Positions 43,970 through 52,366 are shown, counted from the stretch's first letter. The stretch: 64,000 nt of DNA from Youxingia wuxianensis (GCF_014385085.1 NZ_JACRTD010000004.1:186001-250000); one strand, 5' to 3'. A program made the numbers and translations. The notes: generated from the letters alone by a model not told the origin.

Positions 43970-45487
43970 TTACATCTTGGCAAGCCGGCGGTAAATTGGT
44001 TTTAAGGCGTAATAGGCAGCGTTAAACACTTCCTTATAGGAACGGTAAACCGACTGGGCCTTGATATCAGGGAGGGCAGTTTCCTCCAGTCGGATAAAGT
44101 CCTTTACCCTGCCAAAGTCCTCCAGCGCGCCTACGCCTACCCCGGCGGTTACCGCCGCACCGATGGAGGTAGCCTCTTCCAGATAATTGAACTTTCCGAT
44201 TTCACACTCCAGCACATCCGCCAAAATCTGCCGGATCACCCTGCCTTTAGCCAGGCCTCCGATCAGACGGATAGCGTCAATTTGAGCATGGCCGCAAAAT
44301 ACGCTGAAAATAATTTCCAGGTTCATGGCTATTCCTTCCGCCGCGGCCCGCAGCAAATCGCACCGCTCATGTTCCATTTTAAGCCCTATAAACGCTCCTC
44401 TGGCGTCCGGGTTCCATCGGGGACTTCTCTCGCCTAAGAGATAAGGCAGGAAAATCAGTCCCTTGGCCCCCATCGGGGAATTTTCAATCTCCCGGTCAAT
44501 TAACTGGTATACGCTTTTTCCTTCCTGCCGGGCAGCCTTTATCAGATCCTTGCAGAGAATATCTTTCATAAAAGAAAGGGAGTTTCCCGCCGCTTGCATA
44601 GTACCGGTGGGGGCGTAGTATCCCGGCAGAATATGCGCCCAGTTAAAGGTGCGCATTTCTTCGTCGTACACCGGCTCCCTGGCTGTATACGCGATCCAGG
44701 AGGAGGAACCTAAATAAGCGTACGCCTTGTTTTCCTCCACCGACCCCGCGCCTACGGCGGCGCACACCCCGTCCCCGCCACCGATAATTACCGGTGTGCC
44801 TTCCAGCAGCCCACATTCCCGGGCGGCTTGGGGGGTCACCTTTCCCGCCATATGAGTGGAGGGAAAGGCCTGTGGGAACAGTTCCTCCCGTATCCCGGCG
44901 CACTGCAAAATCTCCCGGGACCAGCACAGACGGTTTAAGTCAAAGGCGTTGGTGCCGGAAGCGTCCGAATAATCGGTAACCAACTGGCCGGTAAGCAGCC
45001 AAATAACATAGTCCTTAGGGTTGAGCACTTTATGGATCTTTCGAAAGGTATCCGGCTGATTGTCCCTTATCCACATCAGCTTTTCCAAACTGTAGGCCGG
45101 ACTGATTCGGTGACCGGTAATGTGGTAAAACTCCTTTTGGGAGATCCGGGCGCCCAAGTTATCCGCCTGTTTGACAGCCCTCTGATCCGCCCAGATGATC
45201 CCGTCTCCAAGAAGCTCCCCCTGTTTTCCCAGGCACACACATCCCATCATCTGGCCGCTGAATGAAACAGCCGCCACCTGGCTTTTGTCCACGCCTTCCA
45301 GCAGCTGCCGGCTTGTCTCACATACCGCCTTCCACCAATCCCCCGGATCCTGCTGGGCCCAGTTACCGTTAAAATAACTGGTGGGATAGCTGTAAACCGC
45401 GCTGTTTATCAATTCTCCCCGGTCGGTAAAAAGGGTGGCTTTGTTTCCAGTGGTCCCCAGGTCGTGAGCAATGAGATATACTGCCAT
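43970..45487 (-). CDS. FGGY-family carbohydrate kinase
   Basis: 505 residues. N-terminal phosphate loop AHDLGTTGNKATLF, catalytic Asp in GIIWADQRAV, and the C-terminal IRLIGGLAKGRVIRQILADVL family motif. FGGY kinases phosphorylate xylulose, ribulose, glycerol or the autoinducer DPD (LsrK). Specificity cannot be read from sequence. GAGG is seven bases before the ATG. Confidence 0.9.
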   Translation of the reverse strand: MAVYLIAHDLGTTGNKATLFTDRGELINSAVYSYPTSYFNGNWAQQDPGDWWKAVCETSRQLLEGVDKSQVAAVSFSGQMMGCVCLGKQGELLGDGIIWADQRAVKQADNLGARISQKEFYHITGHRISPAYSLEKLMWIRDNQPDTFRKIHKVLNPKDYVIWLLTGQLVTDYSDASGTNAFDLNRLCWSREILQCAGIREELFPQAFPSTHMAGKVTPQAARECGLLEGTPVIIGGGDGVCAAVGAGSVEENKAYAYLGSSSWIAYTAREPVYDEEMRTFNWAHILPGYYAPTGTMQAAGNSLSFMKDILCKDLIKAARQEGKSVYQLIDREIENSPMGAKGLIFLPYLLGERSPRWNPDARGAFIGLKMEHERCDLLRAAAEGIAMNLEIIFSVFCGHAQIDAIRLIGGLAKGRVIRQILADVLECEIGKFNYLEEATSIGAAVTAGVGVGALEDFGRVKDFIRLEETALPDIKAQSVYRSYKEVFNAAYYALKPIYRRLAKM

Positions 45488-45498
45488 AGCTTCACCTC

Positions 45499-46482
45499 TT
45501 ATATATTTTCAAAAGGGGCGATTATTTTTTCAATTTCCTCAAACATCTCCTCCGTCAGCTCCCATGTCAAACACTGTAAATTTTCCAGCAGCTCTTCCGG
45601 GGTGTCCGCGCCGGCAATAATGGAGGTTACCTGTGGGTTCTGACGCAACCAGTTCAGGGAAATTTCATTCAGGGGATGGCCGATTTTCTGAGCAAACCGG
45701 CACAACTGCTCGGAGGCTTCATAATATCTGCTGAACAGCGGATCTCTGAATTTGGGGTTTTGATTACGAATATCCGCCTGAGAAAAATTGGCGCTTCTTT
45801 TAAATTTTCCGCTGAGCAGTCCCTGGAACATAGGGCTGTACGGCATAAACGCTTGACCGTGCGCTTTTACGTAAGGAAGCACCTCTTTTTCCGTTTTGTA
45901 TTCCAAGGGGATGTTATGATAACTGTCCGTGTTGCGCTCCAGCATATTATATAAGGACTGCTGGGAATTGATCTCTACCATGGATTCAAAGGTTTCCGCA
46001 TCCTTTTGGGAAAAGTTGGTCAGCCCGATATAGCGGATTTTTCCTGCCTTTTTAATCTCTTTCAGGGTGTCCACTGTCTCTTCGATAGGAGTATTGTGGT
46101 CTGGCCAATGAAGCTGGTAAATATCGATATGATCCGTCTGAAGTCTTCCCAGGCTCTGGTCGATCTCCCACAGGATGCTCTCCCGGCTTAAATCGTTGCG
46201 GGTGACCTTGTCACTCCCCCAACGAAGGCCGCACTTGCTGGCGATAATAACTTTATTCCGGAATCCATGTTTTTTCATAATCTTTCCCAATACGGCTTCC
46301 GAATGGAAAAAGCCGTATACCGGGGCGATATCAAAAAAATTTATTCCGTTCTCCAGGGCGGTCAGCACGATTTTTTCCGTGTTTTCATCGCTGGAACCAT
46401 CCCAGTCCCCGCCGAAATTCCAGCAGCCGATGCCGATGGAAGATATTTCTTCTTTGATTTTTTCTACCTTTTTATAAATCAT
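45499..46482 (-). CDS. Aldo/keto reductase
   Basis: 327 residues. The catalytic tetrad is Asp and Tyr in FFDIAPVYG, Lys in IIASKCGLRWG and His in IYQLHWPDHN. NADPH-dependent carbonyl reductase, similar to plant-type YhdN/IolS proteins. In this operon it could reduce or oxidise the sugar before phosphorylation, or reduce an aldehyde from the aldolase. Confidence 0.9.
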   Translation of the reverse strand: MIYKKVEKIKEEISSIGIGCWNFGGDWDGSSDENTEKIVLTALENGINFFDIAPVYGFFHSEAVLGKIMKKHGFRNKVIIASKCGLRWGSDKVTRNDLSRESILWEIDQSLGRLQTDHIDIYQLHWPDHNTPIEETVDTLKEIKKAGKIRYIGLTNFSQKDAETFESMVEINSQQSLYNMLERNTDSYHNIPLEYKTEKEVLPYVKAHGQAFMPYSPMFQGLLSGKFKRSANFSQADIRNQNPKFRDPLFSRYYEASEQLCRFAQKIGHPLNEISLNWLRQNPQVTSIIAGADTPEELLENLQCLTWELTEEMFEEIEKIIAPFENI

Positions 46483-46513
46483 ACGTTCACTCCTTTCCTA
46501 CTGTACCCTTGCC

Positions 46514-47425
46514 TTACTGGTTGGGGTAAAGGAGCTTATGCACCTTGGGATCGTCAATATTGGCTTTAGTCACGATGGTCGCGCCAGTGTCCACCACCTT
46601 GGGTACCTGCCGGTTTTCTAAGGCGTCCACAGCGAACATAGCGCTTTTATATCCGATGCCAAAGGGATCCTGCACCACCATACCGGTGAGCACGCCGTCT
46701 TTTACCGCCTGGATTTCCACATCATTGGCGTCAAAGGCGTATCCCATGACTTTTCCGGCGGCGCCCGCCGCGGCGATACCTTTAGAAATGCCCACGCCGG
46801 TCATATCATTGTCCGCGAAAATACCAATTAAATCCGGGTTGGCCTGGATCAGTGTCTTGGTCACATTCTCCGTAAGTACCGGATCATTTTCCACATACTG
46901 AACATCCAGCATAACCATGGAAGGAACCAGCGCTTTCATCCGTTCCATAAATCCTCTGTCCCGGTCCTGGTCCACCTTGGATGCTTTGGAAGAATTGATC
47001 ACCAAAAATTTCTTTCCCTGAGGGTCAATGCCTGCCGCTTTCCAGTCTGCCAGCATGGCATCGGCGGCTCCGGCGGCGGCGTTGACGCTGTCGGTAGCTA
47101 AAAAGGACACATAATTGTCCGAGCTGATCTGGTTATCCATCGTTACGACCGGAATACCTTTGCTCATAGCCTCATCGATCGCCGGAATGGTCAAATCGTT
47201 GCTAGTGGAGGCGATGGCGATACCGTCCGGGGCTTCTTTTACTACCTGCTGTAAAATTTCTACCTGCAAGGCCACGTCGGTTTCCTCCGGAGGCCCATAG
47301 GTGGTCACTTTTAATAGTTCAGGATGCTCCTCGGCAGCTTTTTTGGCTCCGTTGAGCATGGTCTGCCAAAAGTCAGAGTTAAGCGCTTTTACAATAACCG
47401 CGATATTATAAGGTTTTTTGCTCAT
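46514..47425 (-). CDS. Ribose-binding-type protein without a signal peptide
   Basis: 303 residues starting MSKKPYNIAVIVKAL, so the first beta strand begins at residue 6 with no leader or lipobox. An in-frame TAA lies about 30 bases upstream, so no signal peptide is being missed. The whole type I periplasmic-binding fold is present (SDFWQTMLNGA, FADNDMTGVG, VVQDPFGIGY). It is therefore probably cytoplasmic: a ligand sensor, a storage protein or an enzyme partner. First gene of the large operon. GAGG lies before ATG 47425. Confidence 0.88.
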   Translation of the reverse strand: MSKKPYNIAVIVKALNSDFWQTMLNGAKKAAEEHPELLKVTTYGPPEETDVALQVEILQQVVKEAPDGIAIASTSNDLTIPAIDEAMSKGIPVVTMDNQISSDNYVSFLATDSVNAAAGAADAMLADWKAAGIDPQGKKFLVINSSKASKVDQDRDRGFMERMKALVPSMVMLDVQYVENDPVLTENVTKTLIQANPDLIGIFADNDMTGVGISKGIAAAGAAGKVMGYAFDANDVEIQAVKDGVLTGMVVQDPFGIGYKSAMFAVDALENRQVPKVVDTGATIVTKANIDDPKVHKLLYPNQ

Positions 47426-47471
47426 TTTCAATATCCTCTTTTCTGTTAAATTTTACTGTGAAGTAAGAAAA

Positions 47472-47487
47472 ATGGAACCGGTACCAC
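47472..47487. promoter_or_regulatory. LacI operator c (catabolic operon leader)
   Basis: ATGGAACCGGTACCAC, 46 bases upstream of the operon's first ATG and 208 bp downstream of operator d, inside the transcript leader. Confidence 0.75.
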
Positions 47488-47679
47488 ATAACTTAAAATA
47501 AATAACCGATTTCAACTTGCTTTCGGTTATCCATAAAACACAATACGGCGCAGACAGCCCAAATCCGCCGTTCAAACCGTCCAGGCGTCTGTCCCGGACA
47601 GGGCTTATCAATATGGATGTTTTTCCCTTTTTTGTATGCCAAGTTTATTAATCAGCTTTTTTCGACTTATATACTTTAT

Positions 47680-47730
47680 AGAAAACCGGTTCCACTCTTG
47701 TATTATACACGGAAAAAATTTTCATGTAAA
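47680..47730 (-). promoter_or_regulatory. Promoter of the catabolic operon with LacI operator d at its start
   Basis: On the minus strand TTTACA (47725-47730) and TATAAT (47702-47707) have a 17-base spacer. GGAACCGGTTTTC (within 47680-47695) lies exactly at the predicted start point. This gives a leader of about 270 nt containing hairpin ATAACCG/CGGTTAT (47501-47531) and operator c. Confidence 0.75.
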
Positions 47731-47864
47731 TAGCTTTTATTCACTAAAATATCAAAGCTTCTTTATTCATCTTTACCACTTTCTTATGCAGTGTCCCTCA
47801 AAGGACGGTAACCCAGGCCCGCGTCACCTTTACAGACAGGCGGCGCGGGGGATCCTTGACTCGT

Positions 47865-48062
47865 CTATATCTCCGGACAGCTCTTCCAATTGCCCAGCCC
47901 CGCGGCGATAAGCTTCATTCCGCTTAATGTGCTGGTTTCCCTGCCCGGTTTTTCTTCTCCGGTGTTGAAATAAATCGAGTTAAGGTTATATACTACTACC
48001 TTCCCCGTATCCATCACCGTTTGGATATTGCGTACAACGGTTGCAATACTGTTATCCATCAT
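47865..48062 (-). CDS. Small protein of unknown function in the LacI regulon
   Basis: 65 residues, MMDNSIATVVRNIQTVM onward, then alternating hydrophobic strands (KVVVYNLNSIYF) and an acidic/polar tail ending KSCPEI. No motif recognised. AGAGGG is placed before ATG 48062. Two operators (e, f) lie 150-260 bases upstream, so it probably belongs to the same regulon. It may read through into the catabolic operon. Confidence 0.5.
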   Translation of the reverse strand: MMDNSIATVVRNIQTVMDTGKVVVYNLNSIYFNTGEEKPGRETSTLSGMKLIAAGLGNWKSCPEI

Positions 48063-48155
48063 ATTCCCTCTTTTCTGGTTAAATTGTTTGTCTCCAGCTA
48101 ACGATTTTTTGTAGCGCACACCTCCATTCCTGGGCTGATGTTAAAAGTATATAAG

Positions 48156-48290
48156 TCAATTAAAAATAGCTTTTAAGGATAATGTCCTCAACAGCAGGGG
48201 GACCACCGTTGAAGGAACCGGTTCCCTCAATAAGGATAAAACTGCTTTTTTTGCAGCCGGGAAGACTTTATAATCCTGATTTGCAGGCAC
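48156..48290 (-). CDS. Possible 44-residue peptide across operator e
   Basis: GTG 48290 has AAGGAGG seven bases upstream, and the frame runs 44 codons (MPANQDYKVFPAAKKA onward, leucine-rich end). It reads through operator e, and its proline and leucine content is operator-derived in part. It could be a leader peptide for the 65-residue gene or a chance frame. Confidence 0.2.
   Translation of the reverse strand: MPANQDYKVFPAAKKAVLSLLREPVPSTVVPLLLRTLSLKAIFN
48212..48227. promoter_or_regulatory. LacI operator e
   Basis: AAGGAACCGGTTCCCT, near-perfect palindrome upstream of the 65-residue gene. On the minus strand TTGAGG and TATTTT 17 bases apart lie just downstream of it and may be the promoter. 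Confidence 0.75.
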
Positions 48291-48304
48291 TCAATACCCT
48301 CCTT

Positions 48305-48320
48305 AAAGGAACCGGTTCCT
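48305..48320. promoter_or_regulatory. LacI operator f
   Basis: AAAGGAACCGGTTCCT within the perfect palindrome AAAGGAACCGGTTCCTTT; 94 bp from operator e, nine helical turns. Confidence 0.78.
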
Positions 48321-48390
48321 TTTTTTGAAAAAAATAAATTGCTTCCAGTAAGAACCCTTTTTCACTTCTTCACCTTCCACAATGTTTTAA

Positions 48391-48444
48391 AAACCGCCGG
48401 CATCCTTTCCCGGTACCTGCCGAGGCCGATTCCCGGCGGTTTTT
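48391..48444 (-). terminator. Terminator of the LacI gene
   Basis: AAACCGCCGG and CCGGCGGTTT arms around a long loop; the minus strand ends in GGTTTTTAAAAC. It lies 12 bases past the stop. Confidence 0.7.
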
Positions 48445-48455
48445 ACTGCACAATC

Positions 48456-49487
48456 CTATTTTTTCTTTTCTGATCCTTTGAGCACCAAATGCGCAGGAAT
48501 AATATGTTCTCTTCTGGGCAGCATAGGTTGCTCGATCCGGTCCAGAAGCATCTGCATGGCCATTCGCCCCATGTTGATTGTATCCCGTTCTACATAACTG
48601 AAGTCAACATTTAAAATATCCAGGGTGTCCACATGGTCGAAACCCACGCAACAGATGTCCCTGCCCAGTTCCATCCGGGCCTCAAAAATCGCTTTTACAA
48701 AACCGATAGAGGTCAGGTTGTTGCTTAAAAAGATAGCCTCGGGCATCTCTCCGGAAGCGATCATTTTCTTTGTAATCTCATAGGCGGTCTGGGTAGTAAA
48801 GTCCCCTTTATACACATATCTGGGATTCAGAGAAAAGTCGTTGTCAAAGATCGCCTGTTTAAAACCGTTGAAACGTTCCCGGCCGTGAATCTGCCGCAGG
48901 TCGCCGGTAATGGTGCCGATTCTTTTATGCCCCGCCTGAATTAAGGCTTCGGTTGCCTTGTATCCGCCGTTAAAGTTGTCATAATAAATTCCGTCCCATT
49001 GGGGATTTTCTACCCGGCGGTCCATGAGAACCACCGGAACCTTCAGGTTATCCAGTACCCGTTTGAGCTGTTTAGCTTCGGTGGGGGAGCTATAGTCGGC
49101 AGTAGGGGTCAAAATTAACCCGCGCACCCGCTGCTCCTCCAGCATATGAAGCGCCTTTTGCTCTTTGTGCTGATTGTTTTCTGTATTGCAGAAGATCATT
49201 GTCAGGTCGTTTTTATCGACGATTTCGCTAATCCCCCGCAAAGCCTCCCCGAAAAAGGTGTTGTCCGCCTCCGGAATTACCACGCCGATGGTATTGGATT
49301 CCTGTTTTGAGAGGCTTCGGGCGGTGGCGGATGGGAGATAATTGCTCTCGGCAATAATCTTTTCCACCTTTTTCCTTGTCTCTTCCCCAACATAACCTGA
49401 ATTGTTCAAAACACGTGATACCGTGGACTTCGCTACGCCTGCCCGTTGCGCAATATCTTTAATCGTTAAAATTTTCTTCACGCTCAT
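48456..49487 (-). CDS. LacI-family repressor of the AACCGGTT regulon
   Basis: 343 residues. Helix-turn-helix TIKDIAQRAGVAKSTVSRVL, hinge YLPSATARSLSKQ, then the effector domain (NTIGVVIPEADNTFF onward). The protein sits at the head of the region and is flanked on both sides by AACCGGTT-type sites, including one at its own start point. No Shine-Dalgarno is visible before the ATG, and the predicted leader is only about 22 nt, so translation may be weak. The inducer is unknown. Confidence 0.9.
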   Translation of the reverse strand: MSVKKILTIKDIAQRAGVAKSTVSRVLNNSGYVGEETRKKVEKIIAESNYLPSATARSLSKQESNTIGVVIPEADNTFFGEALRGISEIVDKNDLTMIFCNTENNQHKEQKALHMLEEQRVRGLILTPTADYSSPTEAKQLKRVLDNLKVPVVLMDRRVENPQWDGIYYDNFNGGYKATEALIQAGHKRIGTITGDLRQIHGRERFNGFKQAIFDNDFSLNPRYVYKGDFTTQTAYEITKKMIASGEMPEAIFLSNNLTSIGFVKAIFEARMELGRDICCVGFDHVDTLDILNVDFSYVERDTINMGRMAMQMLLDRIEQPMLPRREHIIPAHLVLKGSEKKK

Positions 49488-49493
49488 TTCTAT

Positions 49494-49545
49494 ATGGGAA
49501 CGGTTCTATATATATAAGTTATACTATAATTTTAAAATTGTCAAT
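49494..49545 (-). promoter_or_regulatory. LacI gene promoter with degenerate operator g
   Basis: On the minus strand TTGACA is followed after 15 bases by TATAAC. ATGGGAACGGTTCTAT (49494-49509) lies between the -10 and the ATG. The operator lacks one C of the core, which would weaken autorepression. Confidence 0.5.
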
Positions 49546-49758
49546 GATTTTTTATAAAATATTACCTTTCCCACAAATATAATTTTTCCGACCCGCTTCT
49601 TCCTCTACTGATAAAACGCTGAAAACCCTATTGGACCGGGGTTTTTGCTTGGCCGACGGTTCTATTTTATCATATCCTTCTTTGTTTGTCGATGAGGAGG
49701 TACCAGTGTATTTTTGTCTAATTTTCACAGGATCGCTGCTTTTTATCAACGCATAGCT

Positions 49759-49770
49759 AGAACCGGTTTT
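49759..49770. promoter_or_regulatory. Possible LacI operator h
   Basis: AGAACCGGTTTT, 260 bp upstream of operator g. The stretch 49546-49850 holds no gene I can support; a 65-codon minus-strand frame there has no ribosome site or recognisable features. Confidence 0.45.
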
Positions 49771-49850
49771 TTATGATAAAAACAGCTTGTCTTTTTTTGG
49801 CTGAAAGCACCCCTTATTCAAGCGCCCTTATGTAAGCTGCCCCGTTGGGG

Positions 49851-50081
49851 TCAGCCCAGTATTTTCATAATACTGACAATTTTATTAATGGAACCCAGGG
49901 GATCTTGGGGATTAAACAGCTTTCCTAAAAGGCCGTTAGGTAACTGCTGAGATGGTTGGCTGTACTGTCCCGTATCCTGCTGGCTCTGGGGCTGCTGGCC
50001 GTAATTCTGCTGGCTGGAAGAATAGTACCCGCCCCTCTGCACCGGCCGGCGTCCCGGTCCCATTGGGTAGTTGTTCATCAT
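49851..50081 (-). CDS. Small Gln/Gly/Tyr-rich protein of unknown function
   Basis: 76 residues. The first two thirds are low-complexity (QRGGYYSSSQQNYGQQPQ), followed by a compact hydrophobic end LLGKLFNPQDPLGSINKIV. GGGAGG lies nine bases before ATG ATG. The composition resembles small spore-coat or envelope proteins, but nothing specific supports that. Confidence 0.55.
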   Translation of the reverse strand: MMNNYPMGPGRRPVQRGGYYSSSQQNYGQQPQSQQDTGQYSQPSQQLPNGLLGKLFNPQDPLGSINKIVSIMKILG

Positions 50082-50146
50082 AACTTATCGCCTCCCTATG
50101 CCATCTTATGCCAGCCCCCAGGGATTGTTTCCCTGGGGAAAATGAA

Positions 50147-50170
50147 AAACGCCTTAGAAAAGGCGTTTTA
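50147..50170 (-). terminator. Terminator between two small minus-strand genes
   Basis: AAAACGCCTT/AAGGCGTTTT with T-run on the minus strand, six bases past the stop at 50176. Confidence 0.75.
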
Positions 50171-50175
50171 CTAAA

Positions 50176-50406
50176 TTATTCTCTGTTTTCCTGGTTGGAG
50201 AGGCTTGCTTTAAGATGATGCAGCAGGCGAATATCCTCCTGCAAAAATTCCAATAATTTTTCATATGCCTGATCATACGGAAACTCTTCGTCCCGGAAGT
50301 CTGGACGGCATCGGGAAACTATCCCATTGAGCCGGGCGGCCTGATCGCAAAGCCCTCGATATAAGACCAAATAGTCTTTTTTTGATTCTTCTCTGCCCAA
50401 TAGCAT
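50176..50406 (-). CDS. Small helical protein of unknown function
   Basis: 76 residues, predicted mostly helical and charged (EESKKDYLVLYRGL, AYEKLLEFLQEDIRLLHHL). No motif recognised. AAAGAGGAAAT is close to the start. It is flanked by its own terminator, and divergent from the ribbon-helix-helix gene at 50518, which may control it. Confidence 0.55.
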   Translation of the reverse strand: MLLGREESKKDYLVLYRGLCDQAARLNGIVSRCRPDFRDEEFPYDQAYEKLLEFLQEDIRLLHHLKASLSNQENRE

Positions 50407-50517
50407 TTCCTCTTTTCTTTGATAACATGATTTTATAACACATATAATAACATATCAAAGGTTACCACGTCAATATTATACTTTTTTTAGTGAGAAAAAT
50501 CGGGGAGGGGCGCAAAT

Positions 50518-50712
50518 ATGGGAAAAGATAAACTCAAAATCACTCCCAAACCGCTGCGGGGCGACGATGGATACCGCACATTTTCCATTCGAATCCGTGA
50601 GGAAGCTGTAGCAAAAATCGATGAGATTGCGTCCATCAGCGGACGAAGCCGCAATGAATTGATCGGGATGTTTATCGACTATGCCATTAAAAATTGTGAA
50701 ATCGAAAAGTAA
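50518..50712 (+). CDS. Ribbon-helix-helix (Arc-type) regulator
   Basis: 64 residues. Strand YRTFSIRIR, helix EEAVAKIDEIASISG, turn RSRNELIG and helix MFIDYAIKN match the Arc/MetJ fold. GGGGAGGGG sits just upstream. It is unlike the RHH protein at 3605 in sequence, so it is not a recent copy. Extended hairpins follow the stop. Confidence 0.75.
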   Translation: MGKDKLKITPKPLRGDDGYRTFSIRIREEAVAKIDEIASISGRSRNELIGMFIDYAIKNCEIEK

Positions 50713-50716
50713 CCGC

Positions 50717-50757
50717 CAAGGGGCGCCAAAGAAAATATTTTTCTTTGGCGCCCCTTG
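50717..50757 (+). terminator. Long hairpin after the RHH gene
   Basis: CAAGGGGCGCCAAAGAAAA pairs with TTTTCTTTGGCGCCCCTTG around ATATT or less. No T-run follows, so it may act with the next hairpin. Confidence 0.65.
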
Positions 50758-50767
50758 ACCGTGGGAT

Positions 50768-50812
50768 AAAACGCCCGCCTATGGAAAATTTGCCATAGGC
50801 GGGCGCTTTTTT
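50768..50812. terminator. Bidirectional terminator for the RHH gene and the phosphomutase
   Basis: CGCCCGCCTATGG/CCATAGGCGGGCG with TTTTTT on the plus strand and TTTTATCC on the minus strand. Confidence 0.85.
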
Positions 50813-50820
50813 ATAAGTAA

Positions 50821-52344
50821 TTATTTTAACACACTGGTATCCAGCCGCTCAAAGGAAGAAAGCAGTTTTTTTCCAATCTCCAGCAGCTTATCGCAGTCCC
50901 CCGGGCGGTTTCCCTCAATATTAAAGGGCATCAGCGGATCGTGCAGAGAAAGCCGCAGAAGCATCCAGCCCTGTACTTCCTCCCCGCCAAAAGAAAGGCG
51001 CACTCCTTCGTAGGAGTTGGGAGCCACGTCATATCCTGCGGCCCTGGCGTTTTTCTCAAACGCCTCCAGAACCATGCCCCCATATTCTTTAAAGTCTTTG
51101 CCGTGAATGTTCATCCGGTACTCCCGACATTCAAAACTGGGTTTGAGATCGGCGATCAAACTGTCAATCTTGCGGCCGGATTTTTTGGCAAGCGCCGCGG
51201 CAATCAGCATTTTTACCGCCATATAGGCTCCGTCGTCCAAAAAATAGTTTTCTTTTAAGGCTCCGTGACCGGAGGTTTCAATCGCCAGCGGAGTAAGGAC
51301 CTTTTCCCCATTGAGCCGTTTTGCCTCGTTTATGACGTTTTTATATCCCCTTTTGAACCGATGATGATGAAGCCCCAGGCTGTTTTCCAAAAAGTCGGTA
51401 AGTTTGTCTGAGGTAACGCTGTCGGTGACAATCGTGCTTCCTGGATAATCCGGCGCTAAAATTGCCGCCATCATAGCGATAATTCCATCCCGGTTGACTT
51501 CTTTCCCATCATCCAGCACAGCGGACATCCGGTCCACATCCGTATCAAAAATAATTCCCAGATCCGCGCGGTTATTGACCGTAGCGGTCTGAATGGCTTG
51601 CATGGCCTGCTTGTTTTCCGGATTAGGGATGTGGTTGGGGAAGGTCCCGTCCGGCTCCAGGAACTGGCTGCCTTGGGTATCCGCCCCCAGAGGCTTGAGC
51701 ACTTTTTCCACAAAAAACCCGCCGGCGCCGTTGCCTGCATCCAATACTACCTTTAACCCCTGCAAAGGTTTATCATAGTCCTGTGCGGCCACGCCCAAGC
51801 GAATTTTCTCACACAGGCTCTCCGCATACAACGACAGCAGGTCCACCTCTTCCACCTGGGAAATGTCCGCGTCTCTGCTTTCTAGTTCACAAGCCCTTTC
51901 CAGCAGATCTGTGATATCCGCTTTTTCCAGGCCGCCGTCCCGGTCAAAAAACTTCAAACCGTTGCGGTTAAAAGGCAGATGGCTGGCGGTGATCATAATA
52001 GAACCGTCGAACGCGGTTTCCGGATATACGATAGACATAAACATAGAGGGCGTAGAGGCCAGGGAGCAATCATACGCTTTTACCCCGGCTGCGCTCAAGC
52101 CCCTTAATACCTGCGTTTTCAGCTGGGGGGCGGAAATACGGCTGTCATGCCCCACGCCGATACGCAGTTGACCCGCCTCTTTGGAATGAATTTTTTCCGC
52201 AAGCCACATAGCGAACGCTCCCGCAATGCGGTTGGCCGCCTCCCCGGTAAGATTTACCGGCTGGCCTTCCACTCCGTCGGTAGCCACTCCCCGCACATCG
52301 CTGCCGTTTTGCAGGGACATCATCACTTCTTTGGAAATTGACAT
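50821..52344 (-). CDS. Phosphoglucomutase/phosphomannomutase
   Basis: 507 residues, alpha-D-phosphohexomutase family. Phosphoserine loop is ITASHLPFNRNG, with Leu in place of the usual Asn after TASH. Metal loop IFDTDVDRM, sugar-binding ETSGHGALKEN and phosphate-binding C-terminal region are present. It shifts phosphate between C1 and C6 of hexoses for cell-wall or glycogen precursors. The shape is closer to ManB/AlgC-like proteins of plants and Clostridia than to GlmM. Confidence 0.88.
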   Translation of the reverse strand: MSISKEVMMSLQNGSDVRGVATDGVEGQPVNLTGEAANRIAGAFAMWLAEKIHSKEAGQLRIGVGHDSRISAPQLKTQVLRGLSAAGVKAYDCSLASTPSMFMSIVYPETAFDGSIMITASHLPFNRNGLKFFDRDGGLEKADITDLLERACELESRDADISQVEEVDLLSLYAESLCEKIRLGVAAQDYDKPLQGLKVVLDAGNGAGGFFVEKVLKPLGADTQGSQFLEPDGTFPNHIPNPENKQAMQAIQTATVNNRADLGIIFDTDVDRMSAVLDDGKEVNRDGIIAMMAAILAPDYPGSTIVTDSVTSDKLTDFLENSLGLHHHRFKRGYKNVINEAKRLNGEKVLTPLAIETSGHGALKENYFLDDGAYMAVKMLIAAALAKKSGRKIDSLIADLKPSFECREYRMNIHGKDFKEYGGMVLEAFEKNARAAGYDVAPNSYEGVRLSFGGEEVQGWMLLRLSLHDPLMPFNIEGNRPGDCDKLLEIGKKLLSSFERLDTSVLK

Positions 52345-52366
52345 ATTCTATCTTCCTCCTACTGCG

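Noticed and set aside
49552..49749. 65-codon minus-strand frame
   Set aside because: No Shine-Dalgarno, low-complexity polar composition, lies in the operator-rich gap upstream of the LacI gene.
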